Source: Amborella trichopoda
Lineage: Eukaryota > Streptophyta > Magnoliopsida > Amborellales > Amborellaceae
DNA length: 64,000 nt
Reading direction: 5' to 3'
NCBI RefSeq assembly: GCF_000471905.2
Contig: NW_006497735.1
Location: forward strand, 1,496,715-1,560,714
Part shown: one piece after another, positions 1 to 10,606 of the stretch
Numbering within the stretch: position 1 is the stretch's first letter
Layout of the letters: the number at the start of each line of letters is the position of its first letter
Program-made: the position numbers and the translations under genes
Notes under the pieces: model-generated
What the model was told of the DNA's origin: nothing
The model's database searches: none
What the model saw: the letters and a program-made list of their open reading frames with translations, nothing else

Positions 1-240
1 ACCATCTATCCCCGTATGAAGTGAAAGGTCGGGTGTATCCAAGGCACAACCACCCTGTTCGATAGAAAAACGTCAAACTCATACCACATAAAAGAGCAGA
101 GGCAGGTACCGTCTAGCTTCGTATGATGCAAAAATGTCGAGTGTATCCAGGGCACTACCACCCTGTTCGATGGATTCCGTCTATCCCCGTATTGATGTAA
201 AAGGGTTGGGTGTATGGTCCATTGCTGCATGACGCTAAAC
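1..240. repeat. Degenerate tandem repeat, three partial units
   Basis: Three related units begin near 2, 109 and 178. Each starts with a version of 'ccatctatccccgtatg' and runs into 'gggtgtatcc'. The first two also share 'accaccctgttcgat'. The units are uneven in length (roughly 60 to 107 bases), so this is a decayed repeat or part of a transposon cut by the window edge. The open frames here follow the repeat and do not look like a gene. Confidence 0.55.
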
Positions 241-936
241 TGCTTATAGGCCTCTATGGTTGCATGAGTTAAAACTATTAACCAACCTTGTTTTTTGAAA
301 TATCTTTCTCGTTTCAAAATTTTCACTATATGTCTTGTATGTTAAAAAAAACTTTAATTTCATTGTTAAAATCGTAACATGTCCTTTCTCTGAATTCTAT
401 TTCAAATCTCCCCCTACTTTCAAAAATTCAAAAAAAAAAAGTCTTAAAAAAATGAAGGAGCTTGGACACCCATATAAGATGATTACCGCATTGCCACGTT
501 GCTGCCTGGTCTCTTACTTCGGATTTCGGCCAGACAAGTCTCTTCTTATAGAAAGCTTTTTCCTATAAACAGTCTTAAGAAACTCTAAGGAGATCAAAAA
601 AAATGACAGGGTTAAAAATTTAAAGTACAAAAACCCTTGAAGTTAAGTGGCATGGCTAGAAAATCCAACTTGAGTTTCAAGCTTGTGTAACTCACCAACA
701 TCTCACACCAAAAATCCTAGGAGGAAAAATGCCCTAGGTGGGTGAGCTCGGTGAGCGCAATGACTTGGAGAGATAGTTGTGGTGCCCCTTGACCACGTGA
801 TCTTAAGAAGAAATTTAGTTAGTCTGCTTTATCTTTGATGTTCACCTACCCCTCGAAGGATAAGAAAAGACAAAGTGTTTACTTTTTTACCACTCACCTG
901 TCCCTCCAATGACAAGGAGTGCCAAGGAAGGGAAAC
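241..936. other. Intergenic, no recognisable gene
   Basis: AT-rich DNA with short A tracts. No open frame resembles a known protein, and no terminal repeats are visible. It ends where an LTR-like sequence starts at 937. Confidence 0.5.
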
Positions 937-2327
937 TGTAGACATCCCATTTTAAAGCTGGCAAATTCTATGGCTTTTTGAACCCTTAAGACTACATTAT
1001 CCTAGTAGACCCAATTTAATTACCCCAAAACTACTCAAATCCTATCCCAATTTGAAGTAGAGCCTAAGAGCTTTCCAACGGTCCAAGAATCGATTGAATC
1101 GGACCTTCGGATAAAAAAATATAAAACATGACAATTTAGTCCTTGTGAGACCCAACTGTCGGGCCGCAGGCCAAGCTGTAACGGCCCGACAAGCCTAAAC
1201 GAGGATTGATGATGCAATCAATGCATCTGATGATGCAATAAATGCTTTTTTGAATTAGATAAGGCTAAAACTTCAAGATAAATCCAAAACATTTCGAAAA
1301 AACTCCAAAAAATTTAGAAAAAATCACCAATTGAATCTTATAAATACACCCTCTCCCTAACCCAAAAGGAGAGAGAAAAAGAGATAAAAAAAACCTTAAA
1401 AATTCATGAAATTAGGAAAATTACCAAAAAATACCTAAAAATAGAAAAAACCCTTAGAAAATTCCTAAAAATTTAAAACAATTCCCAAAAATTAGAGAAA
1501 ATCTCAGAATTCATATTCAACCTCATCACCAATTGAATATTATAAATACCCCATCTTCTTAACCCAAAAGGAGAGAGAAAAAGAGACCAAAAACACTTTA
1601 AAAATTCTCGAAATTAAAAAAAATTACCCAAAAATAGAAAAAATCCTTAGAAAATTCCTAAAAATTTAGGAAAAATCCCCAAAAATCCAAAAAAAATAGA
1701 GAAAATCTTCAAATTCATATTCAATCTCTAGAGATCACAAAACCCTTATAAAACTAAGGAAAATTTCCTCCAGACCCCGAGAAAGATCGACATCTTTAGA
1801 AAAATCTTTTGATTGAAAACCATAGAGAAGATGGAAACCCTAGGCTCTTGAGGTCCTAACCCTCAAGACTGAGAAAACCTAGACCTAAGGCACAAAAACT
1901 CTAAATCAAAACTAGAATTAGGGCAAAACAACTCTAGATATAACCCTTTACACCCGAGATCTGCTTGTCAACATCCGAATCATAGAGGTCAAGAGGATCG
2001 GTTGTGATACGGGCAAGCCCTCGAAGGCTCGGGAATCCAGAGCCATCGGGCCCAATTTGGTAGTATTTTTTCCTCTCTCTTACTTTTTCTTTTTACTGTT
2101 TTGCTTCTTTTATTTATTTGTTATCTGTTAACTTGTCTTAAAAATCGTATTTTCATACTCTGGATCATGCTGGCTCTGCCATAGATCTGATAATAGATCT
2201 GCTCGTTTTCGGGAAAATCCGGCCTCCTTCTTTCTCTACCACTTTATTTACATCTTTTTAATTAGTTTAAGGCGTTAAAATTCGAGAGATCTCCATCGAA
2301 AGATCTGTCAGATTTTCATCGTAAACA
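937..2327 (+). mobile_element. LTR of a TGTAGACA-type retrotransposon (copy 1)
   Basis: The segment begins TGTAGACATCCC and ends GTAAACA. It shares blocks in the same order with the sequence at 51170-52079: the start, the 'actacattatcctagta' block near 990, the 'gatacgggc...cctcgaa' block near 2007, and the end 'gatct(g/c)t(c)...gtaaaca'. Both copies carry TATA-like motifs in the plus direction. This copy is longer (about 1.39 kb against 0.91 kb), partly because its promoter region is duplicated (1325-1412 and 1530-1617). The flanking five bases (gaaac and atatt) do not match, so no target duplication is visible. It abuts the decayed integrase of a minus-strand gypsy element, which suggests it inserted there or was joined by rearrangement. 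Confidence 0.6.
1325..1617 (+). repeat. Tandem duplication of LTR promoter block (period about 205)
   Basis: The block 'accaattgaat(c/a)ttataaatac' followed by 'aacccaaaaggagagagaaaaagaga' occurs at about 1325 and again at about 1530, with A-rich 'cctaaaaa' sequence between. Each copy contains a TATAAATA motif, so the LTR has two candidate core promoters. Confidence 0.7.
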
Positions 2328-2337
2328 ATATTGTTGT

Positions 2338-5300
2338 ATAAGGATGACAAAGTGGGAGGATGAGTCCGTGGACAACCTATCAATTACAACAAGAATAATA
2401 GATTTCCCACTCAAAATAGTCAACCAATCAATAAAATCAGGAGATATATCCGTCCATACCTTCTCTAAAATTGATAAGGGCTACGACAACCCAGGGACTA
2501 CCACATTTTCTCCCTTCACACATTGGCATACATCACATTCTTGAACCCACTGCTAGATATCTTTTGTGAGTCCTAGCCAATGAAAATACTGTTTCACACA
2601 TCTAATAGAGTTCTTGATATCTGAATGTCCAGCTGTTGGAAAAGAGTGCAGCTCCTCCAAAATATCCTTCCTAAATATTGAAGTGGGCCCCACTGCAATC
2701 TTTTTCTTCCTCCATAAAATTCCCTCAATCTCCTTATACTTAGCCATAGCCAAGAGTCCTTTTGCCATCTTGTTTTCAATTGCAACACATACGGATCACT
2801 CTTGGAATCTCCCCATACCATATCTAGCCAAGTGACCAGCAAGGAAGAGACTGCAAAAACTTCACCAAGATTTCCTCTTTGCACCCGAGAGAGTGCATCT
2901 GCGGTCCTATGTTCTTGTCCCTTCTTATAATGGATCTCATAGTCATAGCCCATGAGCTTGGACAATCAGCGTCGTTGTGATGAAGTGGTAACCCTCTGAT
3001 TGAGCAAAAACCTTAAACTCTTATGATTTGTAGGGATGGAAAATTTTCTGCCAACAAATAAGGTCTCAACTTCTCGATTGTAATGACAATTGCCAGCAAC
3101 TTTTTCTCATAAGCAACTACAGAAAAATTCCTTCCACTTAAAGCATGACTAAGATACGCTATTGGATGACCAAATTGCATCAACACAACCCCTAGGCCGG
3201 CTCCACTTGCATCAAACTCAATTTCAAATGGCTTAGAGAAATTGGGTAATGAAAGGACTGGTGCACATGTCATTGCCAATTTAAGCTATTCAAAACCCTT
3301 ATCTGCCATGCCATTCCACCCCCCAAGACCCCTTCTTGAGCAAGGAAGTCAATGGTGCTGGAATCTTGTCATATCCTTGAACAAATTTCCTGTAGTAGCC
3401 AGTCAACCCAAGGAATCCCCTTAGAGATTTTAGGGAATTCGGTCTAGGCCAACTAAGCATACACCTCACCTTGTCTTGGTCGACTGCCACACCCTCCTTA
3501 GAAATTACACGGTTTGAGTAATTAACTTCAAAACACCCAAAGGAGCATTTAGACGCCTTAGCATACAACTTGTTTTCACGTAAGACTTCTAACACCACTT
3601 TTAAGTGCTTCAAATGATCATTAAAAGAGCGGATGTACACAAGGATGTCATAAAACAATACCAACACAAATTTGCGTAAATCGGGCATAAACACTTCATT
3701 TATCAAACTTTGAAAAGTGGAAGGGCCATTTGTAAGCCCGAAAGGCATCATTAGGAACTCATAATGACCTTTATGAGTCCTAAATGCTATCTAGTGCACA
3801 TCTTCATCTCTAACTTGGATTTGGTGGTATTCAGAACGCAAATTATAAAAAATTAGGAACAATTTATCTTATCCTATACTTCATCAATTACTAGAATTGA
3901 TCTTTAATGGTACCATGGTTAAGGGCCCGATAATCCACACACATGCGTTAGGACCCATCTTATTTCCTCACTAATAGTATTGCTAATGAAAAGGGACTAG
4001 TACTTGTCCTTATAACACCATTTTCTCAATTTCAGACTTTTGAAAATAAGGGCACCTGTAGGGCCGAGCTGAAATTAGTGCAGCTCCATCCACAAGGGGT
4101 ATTCGGTGGTCATGAGATCTAGTTGGAGCGAGGCCTTTTGGTTATTCAAAAACAGCTGCAAATTGATCCAACAGCTGCTGGACATGTGGAATAATGTATG
4201 GGTTCCCTATAGCCACGACCACGTTGCACAATTGGAGAAGATAGGCATGGCCAGAAATTCTCATATGTTTTGCCACCATTTTAGGTCCCACAACTTTTGA
4301 TTCGCTGGATGGAATTCCCTTCAACGTATACTCTTTCCCCCCTTCTTTTTACTTCATAGATATGGATGCAAAATCCCAACAAATAGGTCCAAGCGTGTGT
4401 AACCACTGGGTCCTAAGAATTGCATCACATCCACCAAGAGATAACAAGTAAAAATCCGCTTTTATTAGAACTCCCTCTGACTAGATAAACAATCCTCTGC
4501 AACGCCTATTCCCCTTTAATCTCTTCCCATTAGTCACCATCACTTCTAACATTGCATCCGATTGACTTGGAAGATTAGTCTTCTTAATAAGGAAATGATC
4601 AATGAAATTATGAGTGGACCCACTATCTATCAACTAGTGAGTTGGCAATATCTCAATGTCCCAATAATTCTCATTGTCTGAGGTGCTCAGGCTCTTGCAA
4701 TAGCATGCAAAGATATCTCTGGCACCACATCATCCTCTTGTGCCTCACCTGACCCAGCCTTGTGCACTTCTATAGTGGCTGAATCCACCACTTCTTCCTC
4801 CAACAACCCCTCAACCCAAAATAATTTTTGGATTTTACACTTGTGGTTGTGAGTGAACTTCTCATCACAGTGATAACATATGCCCTTGTCTCTCATTTCT
4901 CATGCCTCTGCAGGAGTCAGCTTCCTTATGGTTGGAATGGGCTTGGAAGAGTGCCTACTACCACACCCTTGGTGTGGCTTTCTAAACTCCACCTTCTTCT
5001 TCACATTCATCTCTTCTTCATGAATTTTGGCAAGACTAAATACTTCAGGCAATGTAGTTGACTGAAGTTTTTGGACATCGAGCTGAATTTCCTCCTTTAA
5101 TAGACTAAAATAAAGATTGATCAAATAACCTTCAGACAACCCCCTAACTCGATCGGAGAGGCTATGAAATTCCTTCTGATATTCAAGTATAGTGGTGGAT
5201 TGAATGAGTTTAGAAATCTTGCCTGAAAAGACTTCACTTCTACTTGGCGCAATCCTCACATCCAATGCCTCCATGAATTTGTCCAAGCTGCTACTTACTA

Positions 5301-5690
5301 CTCTTAAGGCTTCCCCCTCTACATTTAAGGAGGTGATGGTGAGCCATTGTTCATGTGGTACTAGTTGGTAGGAGAAGTACTATTTTTGCTTTGAAGAGCC
5401 ACCTTGTAGGATTCTTCCCATCAAATCTTAAAAAGTCGAGCTTCATTGTCCTAGTTTGAATGCCCCCAATATAACTGTATGTCTGTGTGGTACCTACTTC
5501 ACCTGAATTGCCACCTCATATTGCAGAAGCATGGGTACATTCGTTTTATCCTTCTGGGTCTCTGTTGTGGGGCCTCATCTTATCCAACCTCCTAAGAATC
5601 CTGTCCAACCTTTACCCTTGTCTAGTTGTAGTTTCCCTCAACTGGTTCGAAACTTCTTTGAGTTATGTTGGATCTGGTGCAATCTAAAAT
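2338..5690 (-). mobile_element. Decayed Ty3/gypsy retrotransposon, gag-pol remnant
   Basis: Read on the minus strand, from high to low coordinates, the gypsy domain order is visible in broken frames. Gag is at about 5690-4900. A CCHC zinc knuckle lies at 4780-4896 (CYHC...HNHKC). A protease/linker region is at about 4680-4140. Reverse transcriptase is at 3751-3299, containing MPFGLTN and the primer-grip and thumb region. RNase H is at 3279-3013, with the usual EFDAS..GLG motif. The RNase H/integrase linker (HYKKGQEHRTADALSR) and integrase zinc finger are at 2965-2553. The first catalytic Asp block of integrase (WTDIS) is visible at about 2440-2460. Frameshifts and stops separate these parts. 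The RT active site reads LFYD where the family has FFDD, so the first catalytic Asp is lost. Integrase stops abruptly near 2338 and no chromodomain or 3' LTR remains. The matching 5' LTR and primer-binding site appear to lie at 6635-7100. The element is dead. Confidence 0.85.
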
Positions 5691-5696
5691 CACTCA

Positions 5697-6545
5697 CATC
5701 AGGAAATCCTTGTGGGATTAAGATATTCCCAAATTATATGGATTGAGATATTATCATATTTTGTGGAATTGATTGAGATATTCTCATATTTGTGGGATTG
5801 AGATATTCCCATATTTTGTGGGATTGAGAGTTTTTCCTAAAAGAAATAAAAATCCAAAATGATTAGGACTCTTGGATCTATATCGTAGTTTTGAGATATA
5901 TGTAAGATCTATAGGAAGTTTCATATTTAATATGGAATCCTAATCTTATATATATGGGATGAAAGTGCAGAGAATTGGTGTTCCTTATTTGGGTCGCTAT
6001 ATGGGAATGGTAGATCCTCTAGAGAGAGAGGGAACTAGAGCCTCCTGTGTATAAGATGCAATTTTCTCTTAGAGAGAAGAAAGCTTCATTTGGACAAAAA
6101 CATTGTGATGATGCCTCTTTTGGACTCTAAAAAATTGATAGACTTGTTTCTTGTAGAGAAGTGGTTCCCATTGATATTTTGGGTGGTTTCCCTTTTAGTA
6201 AGATAAAGTCTCGTTTGCTCTCAAATATTTCTTCCTTGACAATGGTCTAGTTATGGAAGAGAGATGAGAGATCAACAATGGTGCCGTTTGGGAAAGCAAG
6301 TTTAAAAGGATTTGCTCAACTTGTATTTTTGTCGAGGTTTGGTCCAAAATTTTTTATTTAACTTTCATTGGTATGGTGAATTTCAGTTTGTCATGCCCGT
6401 AGATGTATCCCTTTTAGGGTAAACCATATAAATATTTGTGTTATTGTTGTATGTGTTTCATATTTTATTTCTCATACTTTATTTGCCAAAAATCAACCTA
6501 CCGGGTTTAAAGCTTCTGTGCACAACAAGTAGTATCAAAGCACAA
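5697..6545 (+). mobile_element. Copia-type LTR with primer-binding site, plus strand
   Basis: The segment ends GCACAACA at 6526 and is followed by tagtatcaaagc (6530-6541), one or two changes from TGGTATCAGAGC, the sequence complementary to the initiator Met tRNA 3' end used by copia elements. The left end near 5700 is uncertain. The first 130 bases consist of repeats of 'tgtgggattgagatattcccatatt'. A TATA-like 'ttatatatatggg' lies near 5945, as expected for an LTR promoter. Only the LTR and a short leader remain. It sits between the gag and the 5' LTR of the minus-strand gypsy element, so it is probably nested. Confidence 0.6.
5705..5830. repeat. Short tandem repeat of 'gggattgagatattcccatatt' units
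   Basis: Four to five degenerate copies with a 28-40 base period, each containing 'gagatatt(c/a)(c/t)cat'. They sit at the probable left end of a copia-type LTR. Confidence 0.7.
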
Positions 6546-6634
6546 CATGTTCCTCCTGGGAGACTTGGGCTTCTCTTATTCTTTCCTCCATCTGAGCAGC
6601 AAGCGTGTTGGGAGGCCCATCCACCATGGTTGGA

Positions 6635-7100
6635 TCATGCTCTGATACCACTATGCTGTGTTCAGATTTTGAAGATTGAAATTTAAACTTGTTTTTCTTG
6701 CTTCCTTGAGCTATGTTGCTAGAACACTGTTCAAAGATGACTCAAGATAAGAAGAGATAATCTCAGAAGGGAAATTGTATCGTTAGAAAATTCAAGAAAA
6801 AACTTCAAGATGATCCTCCAATGATTCAATTTCCATATTTACAAGACTCCACATGACTCAACATGCTTCTCGGCAACTAGCTACCAACATTCCTATTTTG
6901 TAGTTAACAATACCCCGCTAAAAGCTTATGGTTACATTTATTACCACATTCCTATTTTGTAGCTAACTACACACCACTAAAGACTACTTAATTGACCACA
7001 GTCCACGTTTGCATACAATTTTTCTTTTTTTAGCCATATCACCATCGTTATATCCATATTTTACGGAAATGCCACCGACATTCTAATTGCAAGTCTAGGC
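6635..7100 (-). mobile_element. Probable 5' LTR and PBS of the minus-strand gypsy element
   Basis: On the minus strand, LTR-like DNA ends ...ACACAGCA near 6653. It is followed by TAG and TGGTATCAGAGCATG, a primer-binding site for initiator Met tRNA (complement of bases 6637-6651). The orientation and position fit the gypsy gag-pol at 2338-5690. The far end of the LTR is not defined; 7100 is a guess. An internal near-repeat, 'attcctattttgtag(t/c)taac', occurs at 6890 and 6948. Confidence 0.5.
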
Positions 7101-7611
7101 CTTGCGTTGCGAACAAAAGTAGAGTGGAACCTCAAATATTACTGGTCTTTGCACTGCTCATATCTTGATATCTTAATCTGAAAAATTGAAGAACAAAAAG
7201 GATCTAAGCCTCTAAAAGTCATGTATATCGGAGCTCAATATTTAAACCATCAAGTTTTAAGTGCTTACATATTTGTAAGATTTCTAAAAGTTTTAGGGCT
7301 TCACATTTCATAAGTGATGGGGCAATATAAAGCGAGTTTTATCGAAATAAAAATCGCTTCTTGACTATTTAACACTTTACTCTTTTCAATTGTTCCTACT
7401 CAAATTCATGTGTATTTTGATAGGCATTTTCAAAATAAATAAAAATATACAAGTAAATATTAAATATTAAATATCTTAATGCATTTTGAGAAACCTCCCC
7501 GATATAAAATTTTGGATTATAATGATGGTTTTCAAAACCAAGTCAACCAAGAATTGCATCTTTGAGCATGGTCGAAGTGCGATTTTATTTTCTCTTCATA
7601 AAGCATACGAC
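7101..7611. other. Intergenic, no recognisable feature
   Basis: AT-rich DNA with no protein-like frame. It may include the rest of the gypsy LTR, whose outer boundary I cannot place. Confidence 0.4.
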
Positions 7612-8125
7612 TAGGGGAGGCAATGGGTCAGGTTCGGTTGGACCTGGAACTAGACCCGAATAGTATTCGGGTTTAGATTTTGGACCCGGACCCAACCCAT
7701 TATGTCTAAAAGTTGAACCCATACCTATTCCCGTCGGGTCTGGTTGGGTCCATTGCCACCGTCACTATGAGCTTCATTATTTTTGCTATTTTTTACTATT
7801 ATATAAATATATTATTGGCAACAAAGTCACAATCACCTGCCATTAAATTTCAAGTCGTCTGATTTGTTATTTAATAGCTAAAGATGACTACAAATTCTTA
7901 TTGCATCCGATCCTTTATACACCCAAACAAATAGGCCTTGAAGTAGTTTATCTCCAATAGTTTACGGGTACGGGCTGGGTCTAAGTGGACCTGGACCCAG
8001 ACCAGAATAGTGTTCAGGTCCAGGTTTTGGACCCGGACTCGACCTGTCAGGTCCAAATGTTGGACCCATACTTGGACTCCTGTCGGGTATCACCGGTGAG
8101 TCCTACGTCGGGTTCGGGTCATAGT
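7612..8125. mobile_element. hAT-like non-autonomous element(s) rich in GGGTCCGGGTC motifs
   Basis: Bases 7612-7762 start 'taggggaggcaatgggtc' and end 'gggtccattgccacc', an imperfect terminal inverted repeat. The interior has GGGTT/GGACCCGGACCC motifs. A second block at about 7965-8125 repeats the interior in the same direction, with 'ttttggacccgga' followed by 'ggacccatacttgga' and 'tgtcggg'. Short elements with (T)AGGGGTGGCAATGG ends and cytosine/guanine-rich GGGTC repeats are common in plant genomes and usually attributed to the hAT superfamily. Placing this one in hAT is inference; no transposase is present. Confidence 0.5.
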
Positions 8126-8455
8126 TAGCAAATCTTCGTTTAAAACATGATTGTTTTCAAACAAATCAGTTAAAAACTCCTAGTTTTTCAAAGAATCTGC
8201 AAAAAATCATGTTTTTTTAATCGAACCGATATAAATCCGTATTTGATCTTTTTATAGAAGAGCTTTTCAAAAATACTTGTTCCTTATAACTTTATTTCTT
8301 CATTAACATAATATTATTGAATTTTAGTTTAAAGATAATATTAACAATGAGAGCAATAAAAATTTCACCATTGAGTTCCCTTAAAAAAATGTACGAAAAT
8401 ATACAAACAATATATTCTCCAAAAAAAGTAATGAAAACAATCGTATATCTCAAGA

Positions 8456-8655
8456 GAGTAATGATCTTATGAGACTCTCCTACACCCATGTGTGTAGGAC
8501 CCCAAATGATCACTATTAAAGTTGGCACAGATATTTAGAAAAGTTATCACATGAGTATGAGACTTGACTCTTCTAGAGATCTGTGTCAAATTTAATGGTG
8601 ATCCTTTGAGGTCCTACACATATGGGTATGGGAGGGTCTCATAGGATCATTACTC
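8456..8655. mobile_element. Foldback MITE, family C copy 1
   Basis: This is a 200-base near-palindrome. The left end 'gagtaatgatc' is exactly complementary to the right end 'gatcattactc'. The arms share 'atgagac(t/c)ctcc', the 'tgtgtaggacc' block, 'aatgatcac(t)attaa' and 'cacagat'. The loop is near 8545-8560. A second copy of the same element lies at 63198-63392. No coding capacity. Confidence 0.8.
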
Positions 8656-9480
8656 ATCTCAAATAATAGGTACAATTAGAAGAAAAGTAACCCAAATTTT
8701 TTTTTATTTTTTCTTATTTTTAACCTATAGTGTCCTTATAAAGAGCAAGAGAGAGATTCAAGGATACAAAAGATTTAGTTAGCTAGAAATTCAATACAAG
8801 ATTTGAATTTGTTTAAGCATTTTGTTTTGTTTTTTTATGCATAGACAAGTTTAACTAATTTTATATTTTATCTTCTATCTCATTACTGTATACAACATAG
8901 CATTTTGGATGGACCACTATTTTACATATTTGGTCTTTGAGTTTTCTTTTAATTAATTGTAATCCCTTATCGAATGTGTTTATTTATTTTTCTTTGAAAA
9001 ATAATCCTATATCTTGGTTCACAGTTCTTGTTATTTGCTTATTAGTTCTTGTGTTTAGTATTGTTGTTGTTATTTCTTTTTATGGTCCTAATAAATTTAC
9101 GATATGTTTTACATTGTGACAACAGAGTAAGCATTGTTATTGGAGTTATTGAAAGTTTCAACAAAAATATATCAAGTATTACTCTAATAACACTAGTAAG
9201 GCTATAAAATTAGTATTTAACAGCTTTAATATATTTGTACAATAGCTGCAAATTATAATCATATATTGTGTCATCACTACATATTTAATTTTTTTTATTA
9301 TATTTTTTGAACCAAATCTGAAATATTCGTATTTCTATAATGTACCTTATTTTTTTGGACATCTGTATTTTTTAGCTGATTTTTTGTCCAAATTTTAAAA
9401 ATAAAATCGATTTATTATCGATATTTTTTGATCCGCCGAAATTGTATTGTTACCCGAGGATCAATTGCCAACGCTACATA
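8656..9480. other. Intergenic, AT-rich upstream region of the WRKY gene
   Basis: No gene-like frame or clear transposon. T-rich and A-rich tracts dominate. The distal promoter of the downstream WRKY gene may lie in its right part. Confidence 0.4.
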
Positions 9481-9487
9481 CGCCTCA

Positions 9488-9495
9488 TATATAAA
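9488..9495 (+). promoter_or_regulatory. Candidate TATA box of the WRKY gene
   Basis: TATATAAA sits about 660 bases upstream of the start codon, at the edge of a long CT-rich leader. A start site about 30 bases downstream would give a roughly 630-base 5' leader if unspliced. The start site is inferred, and an intron in the leader cannot be excluded. Confidence 0.5.
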
Positions 9496-9519
9496 ACGGC
9501 ATCCTGTTTTTTCGTGGGC

Positions 9520-10156
9520 AAGACGTTATTTCATTAGCTGAAACCCAGTGGAGGGTATTTTAGTCATTACAACAAAAGCAGTTAAACTTGTGTAACGTTC
9601 TGGTGGTGGGTGGGCCATCTCAGGCGTTATTTTTAGATAATGCAACACTCTCTCTCATCTGGAATTGTCCCTTTCTCTCTCTACAATACTGTAATTTTCT
9701 CTCTCTAATTTTCTTTTTCGCTCTCTACAAAAACTCATTCTCTCTCTGCAATTCTCTTTTGGTCCTTTTGCCATTAAAAGCCCCGCGGTCAAACGATGCT
9801 CCTCTTCGTCAAACATCTTCTCATCTCCTTTTTTCCCAAAACCCACACCCCAACTTTACAAAAAAAACACAAAAAAACACGACTTTCTCTTTCCTCCACT
9901 CTCTATCTCTCTCTAAAAAACGCAAAATTCTGTTCATTTCTCTGCAAAAAAAAGAGCCGAAATCTTAACGGAAAAATTCTGTTCATTTCTCTGCAAAAAA
10001 AGAGCCGAAAGCTTAACGTTGTGCTCTTTTCGTTGCTGCTATCATATTTTCATGGTAGTGGTGATGGAAGAGTTTAGGGTTCTGTTGTTTTGTTACATTA
10101 TCTCCTCTTAATTCACACTGTTTTTTCAAATTGACATCAATTTTGAAGCTCTATTA
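9520..10156 (+). promoter_or_regulatory. CT-rich 5' leader of WRKY gene with upstream ORFs and a duplication
   Basis: The leader has dense CTCTCT and TTTCTCTCT motifs at 9650-9760 and 9885-9920. A 47-base segment, 'aaaattctgttcatttctctgc' through 'ttaacg', is tandemly duplicated (9924-9970 and about 9972-10018). A GGTCAA motif at 9788-9793 is a W-box (TTGACC) on the minus strand, the binding site of WRKY proteins. Upstream ATGs open several small frames. One at 9796-10077 would encode 93 residues, and one at 10052-10111 encodes 19 residues and ends 45 bases before the main ATG. Whether they are in the mature mRNA or translated is unknown. Confidence 0.5.
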
Positions 10157-10606
10157 ATGGCGGGTGTTGGTGAAAATGGCGCTTCGGCTTCGTCTAATGC
10201 AGACTGGAGCGCACCAGCTCCGAGTCCGAGGTCTTTTATCTCTACATTTTTTGGAGGAGACGATTCCTCATCTGGGAAGCCTTTCCTGCTCGGTCTAGAG
10301 AGGGAAAAGGGCGAGAGAGAGAGCTTTGATGGTGGATTCTGGCAGAGATCTGGTTTCTCTGGCATGGGGTTCCGGAAAGAGTCTAGTTTTTCGGGCGGAG
10401 TTGATGGAAAAGGGAACGATAGGGAAAAGGGAGGGAGTCTCATTGAGAGGAGAGGGAATGGAGGGGTCCCAAGAATTAATGTGGCGAGGTTCAGATCGCT
10501 TAGCCCTCTGTCTTCTCCTGCTGTTCAGTCTCCTTACCTTACAATTCCTCCGGGTCTTAGCCCCACCACCTTGCTTGATTCTCCGGTACTTCTCTCGAAT
10601 TCAAAG
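10157..10606 (+). CDS. WRKY gene exon 1 (residues 1-150)
   Basis: Starts ATGGCG after the CT-rich leader; the first in-frame ATG is chosen because it gives the family's MAG N-terminus. The exon encodes an acidic/Gly-Ser-rich N-terminus and then the conserved block ending [12 protein letters not shown]. It ends AAG/GTAGGG in phase 0. Reading on past 10606 gives unrelated sequence, which supports the splice. Confidence 0.9.

Noticed and set aside
10126..10443. Minus-strand 105-residue frame opposite WRKY exon 1
   Set aside because: It is a shadow frame of the coding exon.
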